In this document: piece after piece, positions 53,153 through 60,913 of the stretch
How the letters are laid out: the number at the start of each line of letters is the position of its first letter
How positions within the stretch are numbered: the first letter of the stretch is position 1
Assembly: GCF_024347335.1 (NCBI RefSeq)
Contig: NZ_AP025464.1
Span: 1,488,001-1,552,000 of the forward strand
Length of the DNA stretch: 64,000 bases
From: Vibrio celticus
Lineage (GTDB): Bacteria; Pseudomonadota; Gammaproteobacteria; Enterobacterales; Vibrionaceae
Direction: 5' to 3'
Position numbers and translations under genes: made by a program
Notes under the pieces: model-generated
Told to the model about the DNA's origin: nothing
Databases searched by the model: none
Seen by the model: only the letters and a program-made list of their open reading frames with translations

Positions 53153-53201
53153 TGATCTTTTTGATTAATATGATCTTAAATGATTAAGTGATCTAATGAT
53201 C
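53153..53201. other. AT-rich unwinding element with regular TGAT/ATCA repeats
   Basis: TGAT occurs at 53153, 53162, 53171, 53181, 53189 and 53197, i.e. every 8-10 bases. Read on the other strand these are ATCA repeats. The stretch is AT-rich and lies between the iteron array and rctB, where the unwinding element of ori2 is expected. Confidence 0.65.
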
Positions 53202-53261
53202 TGGACGCAACTTTGCTTTTAAGTGGCTGAATTTAAAGTATTAAAATAAATCGCCTTGGAA

Positions 53262-53390
53262 AGCATGATCATAAGGGTTCCGAAACTATGATCATTATAC
53301 TTAAGAAAGCATGATCACAGAACATCAGAACGATGATCATTAAGTCATTGTAAGCATGATCATTATTGGTTCGAAAGCATGATCATTATA
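53262..53390 (+). repeat. ori2 iteron array: six RctB 12-mers
   Basis: ATGATC cores start at 53265, 53288, 53311, 53333, 53356 and 53379, spaced 22-23 bp (about two helical turns). Most are preceded by AGC or AAGC and followed by A. Each contains a Dam site. This six-iteron layout is the hallmark of Vibrio chromosome II origins, where RctB binds. Confidence 0.93.
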
Positions 53391-53400
53391 CTTATACAGC

Positions 53401-53409
53401 TTATCCACA
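53401..53409 (+). promoter_or_regulatory. DnaA box
   Basis: TTATCCACA is a perfect DnaA box. It starts 22 bases after the last iteron core, continuing the helical phase of the array. Confidence 0.9.
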
Positions 53410-53483
53410 GATCGGAATTCAACATCGGTTTCTAAGTCGCTTTTGACTTGTCTATGTGGACACTTGTGGCGGCCAATCTATCG

Positions 53484-53900
53484 GAACAATGATCAAGAGA
53501 GCATACTTTTTTATCGTTCCTACCCTATTGAGTGCAAAATTTAGTCTGTATACGCTGGAAATGGATTGCTTTGATGTATTTAGCGCTGGTGGGTCTTAAC
53601 TAGGAAGCATGATCATGAAATTGTCATGTTTGTGTATTCTCGGTCTGTGTCGATTGAATTTTCAATCATTGAGCCCTTATAGGCGTTGAATCCCCATTCC
53701 AAAAGCATTTATCCGTAACTTAGCTCATAAATTACATGCTTCCGGAACTATGTTTACTTGATCATTTTTCCGGAGGTTGATCATTTCCAATGTGCAGTTG
53801 CTCGGATCAATATTGTTCAGTTTACGCCTTGATCATGCTTCATAGTTTGGCGTTATTAATTATCTTACACTGGATGTGGTCCATGATCATTCTTCCGGTT
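53484..53900. promoter_or_regulatory. Replication control region with scattered RctB sites
   Basis: This part holds more ATGATC sites (for example near 53489, 53609, 53828 in reverse and 53883) and three TTCCGG motifs (near 53740, 53768 and 53893) close to TGATCA. In V. cholerae the equivalent side of ori2 is an inhibitory region with single 12-mers and longer 39-mers that restrain initiation. I cannot define the 39-mer borders by eye. No protein-coding gene is seen here. Confidence 0.65.
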
Positions 53901-54017
53901 AGGCTCCAATCCTCTGCTGTTTTTTGACATCCCGTCTTCTCTTCTGTTTTGAATCTTATTGTTCATTGAGCGTTTTTTAATTTTTATTGTATTGAAAATC
54001 TATAAATTCGAATGCAA

Positions 54018-54034
54018 ATCACACCAACCGTAAT
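54018..54034. repeat. Second copy of the ATCACAC-AACCGTAAT element
   Basis: This matches 53064-53081 with about one mismatch, and the adjacent CTACGGTT extends a small dyad with AACCGTAA. It lies upstream of parA2. Confidence 0.5.
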
Positions 54035-54080
54035 CTACGGTTGTATTTCAATCGTTCCGAAGGTTTTTCGCTGAAATTCC

Positions 54081-54095
54081 ATTTACATTGTAAAT
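54081..54095. promoter_or_regulatory. parS2 centromere site 1
   Basis: ATTTACATTGTAAAT is a perfect inverted repeat of the Vibrio chromosome II parS2 type. It lies 220 bp upstream of parA2 and may also affect the parAB2 promoter. Confidence 0.93.
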
Positions 54096-54314
54096 AAGTG
54101 ATGCTGTAACATTTTAAATGTAGGTTAGAAATAACATGGTTATGCATGATAAAAACGGTCATTTTTGTGTTTGTCTAAGGCGATGTTTCATCAAATTGTA
54201 AAAACGCGGTCTATTTTATGTGATTTTACTCATAAATGTATGTTCATGTTTTTGTTGTGTTTGCTGTTAATCGCTGTACAATTTGTGCTTAGTTAATCAT
54301 TACGGAAACTGGCA

Positions 54315-55532
54315 ATGAAAAGAGAACAAACGATTGATAAGCTCTATCAGCTAGCCGAACAAACTCAACAAGTTCAGGCTGACCGAATTGAGATTATTTT
54401 GGAAGAGCGAAGTGATGAACATTTCCCTCCAATGTCTAAAGCTATGATGGAGACTCGTTCTGGCTTAACGCGTCGTAAACTCGATGAAGCGATCACTAAA
54501 CTTGAAGCTGATGGCCATCAGTTTACAAAGAACAACGCCAATCATTACTCGATTTCATTGACAGAAGCTCACATGCTGATGGACGCGGCAGAAGTGCCAA
54601 AGTTCCATGAACGTAAGCAGCACGCTGACAATAAGCCATGGATTATCAACGTACAAAACCAGAAGGGTGGCACGGGTAAATCAATGACAGCGGTTCACTT
54701 AGCCGCTTGTTTGTCTCTGAATTTAGATAAGCGCTACCGTATCTGTCTGATTGACTTGGATCCACAGGGCTCTTTGCGTCTATTCCTAAATCCACAAATT
54801 AGTGGGGCAGAGCACGACAGCATCTATTCTGCCGTCGATATCATGTTGGACAACGTGCCTGAAGGCCAAGATGTCGATTTAGAGTTTCTTCGTAAGAACG
54901 TACTATTGCCAACTCAGTATCCAAACCTGAAGACAATTTCTGCATTCCCGGAAGATGCGATGTTTAACGCTGAAGCGTGGCAAAGCCTTTCACAAGATCA
55001 GTCACTTGATATTGTTCGTCTATTAAAAGAGAAGCTTATCGACAAAATCGCCGATGATTTCGATGTGATTATGATTGATACCGGCCCGCACGTTGACCCT
55101 CTAGTATGGAATGCAATGTATGCGTCGAACGCACTTCTGATTCCATGTGCAGCTAAGCGTTTGGATTGGGCTTCAACGGTTAACTTCTTCCAGCACTTAC
55201 CAACGGTTTACGAAATGTTCCCGGATGACTGGAAAGGGCTCGAATTTGTTCGTCTAATGCCAACTATGTTTGAAGACGACAACAAGAAACAGGTGTCAGT
55301 TCTGACTGAAATGAACTACCTGTTGAATGATCAAGTAATGATGGCAACCATTCCAAGAAGCCGTGCTTTTGAAACCTGTGCCGACACTTACAGCACGGTT
55401 TTCGATCTAACGGTGAGCGACTTTGAGGGCGGTAAGAAAACTCTAGCTGTTGCTCAAGACGCAGTACAAAAAAGTGCTCTAGAATTAGAGCGCGTATTAC
55501 ATAGCAACTGGCCTTCACTTAATCAGGGATAA
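54315..55532 (+). CDS. parA: Chromosome II partition ATPase ParA2
   Basis: This 405-residue P1-type ParA has an N-terminal winged helix region (about 1-105, with LTRRKLDEAITKLEADGHQFTKNNANHYSI) that binds DNA, followed by the deviant Walker A QKGGTGKSMTA near residue 117, CLIDLDPQGSLRLFLNP near 150, and VIMIDTGPHVDPL near 250. It works with ParB2 on parS2 to segregate the chromosome II origin. Its start is 5 bases after a weak ribosome site. parB2 follows five bases downstream. Confidence 0.96.
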   Translation: MKREQTIDKLYQLAEQTQQVQADRIEIILEERSDEHFPPMSKAMMETRSGLTRRKLDEAITKLEADGHQFTKNNANHYSISLTEAHMLMDAAEVPKFHERKQHADNKPWIINVQNQKGGTGKSMTAVHLAACLSLNLDKRYRICLIDLDPQGSLRLFLNPQISGAEHDSIYSAVDIMLDNVPEGQDVDLEFLRKNVLLPTQYPNLKTISAFPEDAMFNAEAWQSLSQDQSLDIVRLLKEKLIDKIADDFDVIMIDTGPHVDPLVWNAMYASNALLIPCAAKRLDWASTVNFFQHLPTVYEMFPDDWKGLEFVRLMPTMFEDDNKKQVSVLTEMNYLLNDQVMMATIPRSRAFETCADTYSTVFDLTVSDFEGGKKTLAVAQDAVQKSALELERVLHSNWPSLNQG

Positions 55533-55537
55533 CAACA

Positions 55538-56512
55538 ATGGCAATTAAAACATCTGACTTAAATGCAAAGCTATTTGGTAAAGCAAACAAACGTCGCGTA
55601 GTAACACCACAAGAAGCGCAAACAGCGGCAAAAGAACAGGCTCAAGTGATCGAGCTTTCTGTTGCTGGCGAAGATCTGGTTTCATTTGAATTGGTTCGAA
55701 TTCCTGCGGCTGAAGTGGCTACTCGAACGGTTGTTTTTGAAGAGAACGCTCGTGAGCAATCTTTCTTAAACGAGCACGCGCTTTCTGATGTTCTTACAAC
55801 ATTGAAAGAACGTGGTCAGCAATACCCAGCGGTTGGTCGTAAGAACAAAGACGGTAAGATTGAAGTTCTTGATGGTAGCCGTCGTCGTATGTCATGTATT
55901 TTGGCTGACAAAGAGTTCCTAATCTACGTTGCTGAAAACATTAACGGCGAACACGCTAAGTTCCTATCAGACGTAGCTAACGCTCATAAACCGCTTTCTC
56001 TTTACGAGAAGGGCAAAGAGATGCAAGCGAAGCTGGACAAAGGCGAAGCTGAAGACCAGAAAGCACTGGCAAAAATGTTCCAGTGCAGTGAAGCTTTGGT
56101 GAGTGGTGCATTGAAAGCGGCCGCTTTGCCACTTGAATTGCTACAAGCTTACCCGAATGTGAGCGACCTTGGTCGTCCAACTATTGTTAAACTGCACAAG
56201 CAGTTTGGTGGATTGACGAGTGAACAGCAGCAAACACTGCTTACTAAGTGTGATGCTTCTGAAGGTTTCGTATGGCAGCGTAGCGAAGCTCAAGGCGTAA
56301 CTCGTCTAACCAAAGACGTGACAGAAACTTTGGAAGGTTGGATTCTTGAATTGGCGCCAGCGCCAGCGAAGAAAGCTTCTCCAAAAGTTGAGCTTATTAA
56401 GGGGCGCGCATCATACAGCCGCAAGGGTTCAAACTTGACGTTGAACCTTAAGAAAGTTGATGATGCAACAATGGAAGAAATCCTCGCCTTCGTTCAATCG
56501 AAGCTCGACTAA
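55538..56512 (+). CDS. parB: Chromosome II partition protein ParB2
   Basis: This 324-residue ParB has an N-terminal domain with the CTPase-type motif VLDGSRRRMSCIL near residue 107, LSLYEKGKEMQAKLDKGE and a helix-turn-helix QKALAKMFQCSEALVSGALKAAALP for parS2 recognition, then a C-terminal dimerisation region. It is translated together with parA2 (5-base gap). It would load onto the ATTTACA-N-TGTAAAT sites found nearby. Confidence 0.96.
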   Translation: MAIKTSDLNAKLFGKANKRRVVTPQEAQTAAKEQAQVIELSVAGEDLVSFELVRIPAAEVATRTVVFEENAREQSFLNEHALSDVLTTLKERGQQYPAVGRKNKDGKIEVLDGSRRRMSCILADKEFLIYVAENINGEHAKFLSDVANAHKPLSLYEKGKEMQAKLDKGEAEDQKALAKMFQCSEALVSGALKAAALPLELLQAYPNVSDLGRPTIVKLHKQFGGLTSEQQQTLLTKCDASEGFVWQRSEAQGVTRLTKDVTETLEGWILELAPAPAKKASPKVELIKGRASYSRKGSNLTLNLKKVDDATMEEILAFVQSKLD

Positions 56513-56536
56513 GTCGACGACTTTTCATTACTCCTC

Positions 56537-56563
56537 TAAAGCCGCTTAATGCGGCTTTTTATT
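56537..56563 (+). terminator. Terminator of the parAB2 operon
   Basis: AAAGCCGC pairs with GCGGCTTT around TTAAT and is followed by TTTAT. Confidence 0.85.
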
Positions 56564-56605
56564 TGGCTGTGATAAACTGTGTTTAGATGAATCTGGACGC
56601 TAACT

Positions 56606-58699
56606 ATGACAAACCCAACCAACACTTTTCTGCATACACTTTCTAATATTGCTCAACATAACGATCACCGTTACGGCGTGGTCTTTGATGGCGAATTTGA
56701 TTGGCAAAACTCAGCTGTTTTTACTTTCCTTCAAGACTCACACACTCAGAGCATCTTCCAGATTGGCGGTACGCCATTTGAAGATGTGATTCATGCTCCA
56801 GTAAAAAAAGGCCAACAACTGCTTGGTCGTGAGTGCCAAGTTCTTATTTGTGACTTTAGAGAGCAGTTTGATGCGAATGGTTTTAGTGCCGCGCTGGGTT
56901 CGTTAGTTGGTGGTGGGCTGTTGTTGGTGTTGCCGCCAAAATTTGATGCCTCTGAAGATAGCGAAAGCTTTGGTCAACGTTGGTTAAAACGTCATTTCGA
57001 TAAACTGATTTCTGTTTCACAACACAATGAAGCCGGCGATGTAGTTCAAGCTACTCACGCTCTTCCTCAGGTGCAAAGCGCCCAAAACGGATTGGATAAA
57101 TTTGAACAGCAAAATACGGCTGTTGAATTAGTCAAAAAAGTGGTGTCTGGACATCGTAAACGTCCTTTGATTCTCACTGCGGATAGAGGGCGTGGTAAAA
57201 GCTCGACATTGGGTATTGCCGCAGCGCAGCTGTTAGTTGAGCGTCAGGGGTTTAATATTATTGTTACCGCGCCTTCAGTGAAAGCGGTAGAGCCGGTATT
57301 TTCTCATGCTAGCCAAGGGTTAGAATCTTGCGAAGTGGTTAACGCTACTCACATTCGTCATCAAGGTGGCAGTTTAAGATTCGTCGCAGCAGATGAATTA
57401 CTTAAATCCAAGCCTGATTGCGATCTGTTATTGGTTGATGAAGCAGCTGCAATTCCAATTCCGATGCTTAAATCCATGGTCGACATCTATCACCGTATGG
57501 TCTTTTCAACCACGGTACACGGTTACGAAGGCAGTGGACGAGGGTTCGGTATTAAGTTTGAGTCTTGGCTTTCTGAGCATCGTCCGGGGTGGAAAGGCTT
57601 TAAGCTCGAACAACCGATTCGTTGGAATAACAACGATCCGCTAGAAGCTTGGTTGTTTGATTGCTTCCTACTTGGTAATGACGCATCACTCACTGAATTG
57701 GCGGTTGCTGAACTCGATGGCTTTTCTGCCGAGGCAATCAACCAATTAAACTTGGTCGAGTTATCAAAAGCAGAATGCTTGGCTAATCCTGAGCAGCTAC
57801 AACAATGTTTTTCTCTTCTCGTGGATGCGCACTATCAGACCTCGCCTAATGACTTAATGCAGTTTCTCAACAATCCAGCAATCCGTTTATACGCCGCTTG
57901 GCAGCAAGATGAATGTTTAGGTTGTATGTTAGTGACGGAAGAGGGTGGTTTGGACAGCGAGTTGATTGCTCAAATTCAACTTGGAAAACGCAGGCCTCAA
58001 GGTCACCTTGCTCCCGTGTTATTGGCAAACCAACTTGGCTGTACTCCGGCGGCGACCAGTCGGTGCCTTCGAGTTATGCGCATTGCTGTTTCAACGCGTC
58101 ATCAAGGTTTGGGTATTGGCCGTTGGATGTTGGCTCAGTTATCACAGCAAACCAGCCAAGCAGATTATCTGGCGACAAGCTTTGGCGCGACCAGCGAGTT
58201 GATTTCTTTTTGGCGTGGTAGTGAATTTGAAGCTGTGCACATTGGCCACCAGCGAGATCAGGCAAGCGGCTGTCACTCGGTTCTGATGGTTAAGGCCCTT
58301 AACTCAAACTCTCAAAGTTGGATTAACCAAGTTCAAAATCACTTCGAGCGTAGCTACTGTTTTCTTGTTTCAGGTTCTTTGGTTTCACTTGAAACCGATA
58401 TGGTGCGAGCTCTGCTGCCAAAGAGTGTCGATGCCGTTGGCGAGTTTGAAACTCAGTTAGTTAGAAATTACGTGAACGGTGGCAACAGTTATGATGCGAT
58501 CAGCTTCAGCGTACTGAACTTGATTCTACTCAGTAACGATCGAAACATAGGTATTTCTGACTTACTCATCGCAAAGGTTGTTCAGCAGAAAGAGTGGGGG
58601 ACTTGTGTCGAACAGTTAAATGTTGTTGGTCGCAAACAAGCAGAGATTCAGTTTCGTAAAGACGTCGATGCATTGCTAGCAAATTTACACTGTAAATAG
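56606..58699 (+). CDS. tmcA: tRNA(Met) cytidine acetyltransferase TmcA
   Basis: This 697-residue enzyme makes N4-acetylcytidine at the wobble position of elongator tRNA-Met using ATP and acetyl-CoA. A helicase-like ATPase module carries Walker A ILTADRGRGKSSTLG near residue 192 and Walker B LLLVDEAAAIPIPML near 277. The GNAT acetyltransferase domain shows MRIAVSTRHQGLGIGRWML near 492 and a C-terminal tRNA-binding part follows. It is co-directional with parAB2 but has its own terminator-separated start. The final codons (NLHCK-stop) lie inside a parS2 site. Confidence 0.95.
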   Translation: MTNPTNTFLHTLSNIAQHNDHRYGVVFDGEFDWQNSAVFTFLQDSHTQSIFQIGGTPFEDVIHAPVKKGQQLLGRECQVLICDFREQFDANGFSAALGSLVGGGLLLVLPPKFDASEDSESFGQRWLKRHFDKLISVSQHNEAGDVVQATHALPQVQSAQNGLDKFEQQNTAVELVKKVVSGHRKRPLILTADRGRGKSSTLGIAAAQLLVERQGFNIIVTAPSVKAVEPVFSHASQGLESCEVVNATHIRHQGGSLRFVAADELLKSKPDCDLLLVDEAAAIPIPMLKSMVDIYHRMVFSTTVHGYEGSGRGFGIKFESWLSEHRPGWKGFKLEQPIRWNNNDPLEAWLFDCFLLGNDASLTELAVAELDGFSAEAINQLNLVELSKAECLANPEQLQQCFSLLVDAHYQTSPNDLMQFLNNPAIRLYAAWQQDECLGCMLVTEEGGLDSELIAQIQLGKRRPQGHLAPVLLANQLGCTPAATSRCLRVMRIAVSTRHQGLGIGRWMLAQLSQQTSQADYLATSFGATSELISFWRGSEFEAVHIGHQRDQASGCHSVLMVKALNSNSQSWINQVQNHFERSYCFLVSGSLVSLETDMVRALLPKSVDAVGEFETQLVRNYVNGGNSYDAISFSVLNLILLSNDRNIGISDLLIAKVVQQKEWGTCVEQLNVVGRKQAEIQFRKDVDALLANLHCK
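58683..58697. promoter_or_regulatory. parS2 site 2, inside the tmcA 3' end
   Basis: ATTTACACTGTAAAT encodes the last residues of TmcA before the TAG stop and is a perfect parS2 palindrome around its centre base. Confidence 0.92.
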
Positions 58700-58738
58700 A
58701 TAGGACATCAATAAAATAGACCGACCGCTACAAATTAG

Positions 58739-58753
58739 ATTTACAGTGTAAAT
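58739..58753. promoter_or_regulatory. parS2 site 3
   Basis: ATTTACAGTGTAAAT is a perfect parS2 palindrome. It is 56 bp after site 2 in the gap 58700-59119, which has no gene and otherwise holds the promoter of the next gene. Confidence 0.92.
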
Positions 58754-58764
58754 TAGAATCTTGG

Positions 58765-58779
58765 ATTTACACTGTAAAC
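58765..58779. promoter_or_regulatory. parS2 site 4
   Basis: ATTTACACTGTAAAC deviates in the last base only. It is 26 bp after site 3. Confidence 0.88.
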
Positions 58780-59119
58780 TGAAGCTCCATATTGAAATCC
58801 GTTTTGACCCTGATTATCTGTTTAATCACTTCCGTTTCATCTCTCCATGACAGCCTTTAATCTTCTAAAGCTATTCGTCTTTACTATCTTGCACCAATAT
58901 CGAATCGACATTCAATCACACTAAATATTATGAAAAAGTCTCCCTATGTATTTGTAAAGGCGAAGCAGATCATAAAATGTGTAAGTCTTATTTATGAGTC
59001 ATGTTTGCAGAATCGAAAGTAAGTGATGTGACGCTGATTATTCTAATAATGTGATACTCAGCGCAGAATGAATTATATAGACTGAATAACAACTGAGTCA
59101 TTAGGGATACTCAATTCGA

Positions 59120-60790
59120 ATGTGGGATAACATCGTTACATTGTCGGAAGACAAGCAACAAGTAATGGCATGTCTGCCAACCGGGACAGTGGTTGACGCA
59201 AGCTTTGATAACAAGACGCTGCCACCAACCTTGGAAGCTTTGAATGCATCAAACTATTTTCTTTTCGAAGAAGAGGTCTTGCGTTTCGTTACTCTTGCTA
59301 AAGAAGGTAAGGGTGAAGCTTATGAAGGAATCTTGATTGCTGAAGTTCGAAATGCCAGTGTTGCGGTCGAACTGTCTGATGATGAGATGTTGGCGAGTCT
59401 CGTTGTCACTGGTCCCTACAATGGACACCCACTGCGTGGCAGCGACATCATTCATTGTTTATCTCAAGCTCAAATAACAAAAGGAATAAATAAGTTAGCG
59501 CTCAGAAAAGTTCTGATGATGAGTAGCAAACTTAAGCCCGGCGAAAAGTTTACTCAGCCAGTCGCTAAAGGGACACAACCAGTAAAAGGTAAAGACGCTA
59601 AGTTTGCCGCTTTGGTTGAAGATATTACTCGTCAAGTATTGAAGCCTCGTAGTAAAGACGAAGGCAAGATTGATATGCGAGACTTGGGACAAACCATTAC
59701 CGTTGGTCAAAATGATCACTTAATGAAACGAACCCCCGCTACCAAAGGCATCGCTGGCTTTACCGTTCAAGGCCGAATTATCCCACCGCTTCCTGGACAA
59801 GACAGTTTAATCAAGCCTGGAAAGGGCACCTACATCTCCCCTGAAGATCCCAATTTACTACTCGCCTCACACCCTGGATTGCCCATCATTAAAGACCGAA
59901 CCATCGAAGTGGATGACGCCTTATGTGTCAGCAACGTCGATGTCTCAACTGGGCACGTTAAATTTAAAGGTAATGTCTTTGTCTCTGGCAACATCGAGCC
60001 GGGGATGATCGTCAAGGCGACCGGAAGTGTTACGGTTGGTGGCTTTATCGAATCGGCCGAAGTGCAAGCTCAGGGGGATGTCAAAGTCGCGAAAGGCATT
60101 ATCGGCCACACGACCAAAGAGGGTGAGCCAAAAAGTTGTAAGGTATTCAGTAAAGGCTCTATCACAGCAAGCTACGCACAGAATGCCGAGCTACAAACGG
60201 CCAATGACCTTCGACTTGGTGTGCACAGTATGAGTAACGACATTCGCTGTGGTAACAACCTTATCGTGATGGACAGCTTGAAAAAACACGGCACGCTAAG
60301 CGGTGGTGAAGCCAAAGTCGGCGGAAAGGTCGAATGTGTCTTCTTAGGCGTTGAGGGAGATACCGCAACCAAGGTACATGGTTTTGCGCGCTACGATGGC
60401 TACCGCCAAAAGATAGCCGAGCTGAAGGAAACTTATAAACACACTCAAGAGCAAACCATGGGTGTTATTCGCCAAGAGTTGGAATTTAAGAAGCGCCCGA
60501 AAGCCGAGAGAAACGAAGAGCAAGCTCTAGAAATTGAGCAACAACGTGAGAAGAACAACCTCGCTATTGAAAACACGAAGTCGCAGTTAGATACACTCGA
60601 AGCGGAGTTTGAAACCAACCTTGCTGAATGTACGGTAGAGGTGCACGAAAAAGTGTATACCCGAGTGACGATTCAATTTGGTGATGAGACAGTCACAACC
60701 AAGCGAACCCACGGCGGAAGTGTTTTCTCATTCAACCAATACGAGATCCAATGTTCGTTTAAGATGGAGCAAGAGGATATTGCTTTGTAG
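59120..60790 (+). CDS. FapA-family (DUF342) protein
   Basis: This 556-residue protein has an N-terminal Vibrio-type domain (1-180) and the FapA/DUF342 beta-helical core (about 195-440, with KGIAGFTVQGRIIPPLPG, VDVSTGHVKFKGNVFVSGNIEPGMIVKATGSVTVGGFIESAEV). A charged coiled coil (about 430-510) and a short C-terminal beta domain follow. The family is cytoplasmic and of uncertain function; FapA-like members are linked to flagellar assembly or polar protein organisation. It is a single gene with a terminator after it. Confidence 0.87.
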   Translation: MWDNIVTLSEDKQQVMACLPTGTVVDASFDNKTLPPTLEALNASNYFLFEEEVLRFVTLAKEGKGEAYEGILIAEVRNASVAVELSDDEMLASLVVTGPYNGHPLRGSDIIHCLSQAQITKGINKLALRKVLMMSSKLKPGEKFTQPVAKGTQPVKGKDAKFAALVEDITRQVLKPRSKDEGKIDMRDLGQTITVGQNDHLMKRTPATKGIAGFTVQGRIIPPLPGQDSLIKPGKGTYISPEDPNLLLASHPGLPIIKDRTIEVDDALCVSNVDVSTGHVKFKGNVFVSGNIEPGMIVKATGSVTVGGFIESAEVQAQGDVKVAKGIIGHTTKEGEPKSCKVFSKGSITASYAQNAELQTANDLRLGVHSMSNDIRCGNNLIVMDSLKKHGTLSGGEAKVGGKVECVFLGVEGDTATKVHGFARYDGYRQKIAELKETYKHTQEQTMGVIRQELEFKKRPKAERNEEQALEIEQQREKNNLAIENTKSQLDTLEAEFETNLAECTVEVHEKVYTRVTIQFGDETVTTKRTHGGSVFSFNQYEIQCSFKMEQEDIAL

Positions 60791-60845
60791 GCTTTGTGTT
60801 GAACATAAGTGATGTGTGGTTTAGGTGACGATACTGACAAATAGA

Positions 60846-60872
60846 AAAAAGGGGAGCTGATGCTCCCCTTTT
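60846..60872. terminator. Bidirectional terminator
   Basis: AAAAGGGGAGC pairs with GCTCCCCTTTT around TGAT. It lies between the convergent FapA-like and LapB-like genes. Confidence 0.9.
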
Positions 60873-60913
60873 GGTTTCTACTGATAACGATTTATTTAGG
60901 TGATTTGAGCGCC

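Noticed and set aside
53262..53400. CRISPR array
   Set aside because: The repeats are only 10-12 bases long with 22-23 bp periodicity and are initiator-binding iterons; no cas genes are present.
53101..54300. Plasmid-type origin picked up by integration
   Set aside because: RctB, the six 12-mers with Dam sites, parA2-parB2 and parS2 sites together are the normal Vibrio chromosome II origin.
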